From Candidatus Aminicenantes bacterium UBA4085 (lineage in GTDB: Bacteria; Acidobacteriota; Aminicenantia; Aminicenantales; UBA4085): a stretch of 14,703 nucleotides of DNA. The position numbers and the translations under genes were made by a program. Shown here piece after piece: positions 14,084-14,703 of the stretch (within the stretch, counting starts at the first letter, position 1; each line of letters starts with the position of its first letter). The stretch is taken from positions 6,972 through 21,674 of the forward strand of contig DFYJ01000060.1 of assembly GCA_002383325.1 (NCBI GenBank). The letters are read 5' to 3'. The notes beneath the pieces were generated by a model. The model was not told the DNA's origin. It ran no database searches and saw only the letters and a program-made list of their open reading frames with translations.

Positions 14084-14703
14084 TTAGTCCTTCTCGAATC
14101 CCTGGCTCAGGAATTTCAATGTACGGCTGTTCTCGGTGACCGTGCGGACTACCTGATCTGAGGCGCCAGTGGGGATTTTGGCTTCAATCTCGAGGGTCAC
14201 GCACACTTCAGCTCCGACGAGCCCGTTAAGATGTGCGATCACCTCGTCGGCGATACGGCTCGCATCGCGACCGACGCGCTCGGGATCGAGCGTCACGGTG
14301 CCGTGGTAGCGGCGTAGCAACGCACGGCCTCCGGCCGGTGTGGCACCTGCAACCCCGGCCTCGGCTCCAGCAATCCCTGGTATCGTAGCCCCGTCTCCGC
14401 CCGCATCACCGCCGGCTGCACCTTCGCCGGGGACCTTAGGCGGCTGTGTCTCAGCATCCAGTTGCCGTTGCGCAACGTCCGGCTTTACCAGCAAACCTAC
14501 GCTGTCAGACGACACATTGACGACTTGGCCGCCTCGCAATCCCCGGAACCTGCTCGCCGCCTCATCATAGCTCTCGGCATAGGCGAACGTGTCCGACTTA
14601 AAGGTGAGCAATGCGATCCCGTCACGTATCGCCTGTATTAAAACCTCCGGACCAACGAGCCGCGGCAGATAATGATAGCGCGCGAAGTCTTCCACGAGTT
14701 GCC
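14084..14703 (-). CDS. DUF499-like ATPase, C-terminal part (gene continues past the right edge)
   Basis: The frame is open to the window edge with no stop, so only the last ~205 residues are visible. The first part (DFARYHYLPRL, then VLIQAIRDGI...FAYAESYDEA, GLLVKPDVA) and the last ~75 residues (YHGTVTLDPERVGRDASRI, EEVIAHL-like, LEIEAKIP, VRTVTENSRTLKF) match my memory of the C-terminus of large DUF499 AAA ATPases. A Gly/Ala/Pro linker (about 87-125) joins them, also typical. DUF499 proteins are the ATPase of helicase/methylase/ATPase (Hma-type) defence loci, normally with a DUF1156 methylase and a helicase nearby; those would lie to the right. The ATPase motifs are outside the window, so the call rests on the tail only. 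Confidence 0.75.
   Translation of the reverse strand, partial: QLVEDFARYHYLPRLVGPEVLIQAIRDGIALLTFKSDTFAYAESYDEAASRFRGLRGGQVVNVSSDSVGLLVKPDVAQRQLDAETQPPKVPGEGAAGGDAGGDGATIPGIAGAEAGVAGATPAGGRALLRRYHGTVTLDPERVGRDASRIADEVIAHLNGLVGAEVCVTLEIEAKIPTGASDQVVRTVTENSRTLKFLSQGFEKD

Noticed and set aside
1..14703. CRISPR array, rRNA, insertion sequence ends
   Set aside because: No regularly spaced repeats, rRNA-like sequence or transposase with flanking inverted repeats was seen.

Overview
The window falls into two compositionally different parts. The left part (1-6633) is very GC-rich chromosomal sequence. It holds a TPR/transmembrane signalling protein cut by the left edge, an FHA-adenylyl cyclase, a small exported protein of unknown function, a secreted GH36-type alpha-galactosidase interrupted by one in-frame TAA, and an exported alpha/beta hydrolase. 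The GC-rich codon use together with TPR-kinase-like and FHA-cyclase genes would suit an Acidobacteriota/Aminicenantes-like or deltaproteobacterial environmental genome. That assignment is inference; nothing here is taxonomically decisive.

From 6630 rightward the composition drops. A four-helix membrane protein with zinc-binding cysteines (6630-7514) comes first, then about 430 bp with no convincing gene. At 7942-7986 the minus strand carries a clean 3' half of a tRNA-Arg(CCU): anticodon loop, 3' anticodon strand, variable loop, T arm, acceptor strand and encoded CCA, without a 5' half. The stop codon of a tyrosine recombinase lies inside this fragment. This is the expected end of an integrative element that uses tRNA-Arg as its target. 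By orientation the element lies to the right of 7942, and the reconstituted intact tRNA should lie beyond the right edge of the window.

The element backbone is on the minus strand: XRE repressor (12136-12342), CHC2/TOPRIM/RecA-like primase-helicase (10086-12014), small Cys-rich protein (9554-9784), excisionase-like HTH protein (9156-9374) and integrase (7980-9098). An AT-rich and G-tract-rich 301-bp gap follows the primase gene.

The cargo begins at the divergent promoter region 12343-12488, which holds a perfect 10-bp inverted repeat. It includes a very AT-rich 326-residue protein that I do not recognise (12489-13469, plus strand). Convergent to it is a two-gene minus-strand unit: the C-terminus of a large DUF499-like protein (running off the right edge) followed 6 bp later by a GIY-YIG nuclease (13490-14077). 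DUF499 ATPases are known from helicase/methylase/ATPase (Hma-type) anti-phage loci, so the right end is probably the edge of a defence island. The main candidates for undescribed biology are the GIY-YIG gene coupled to the DUF499 gene and the orphan AT-rich gene beside the XRE regulator.
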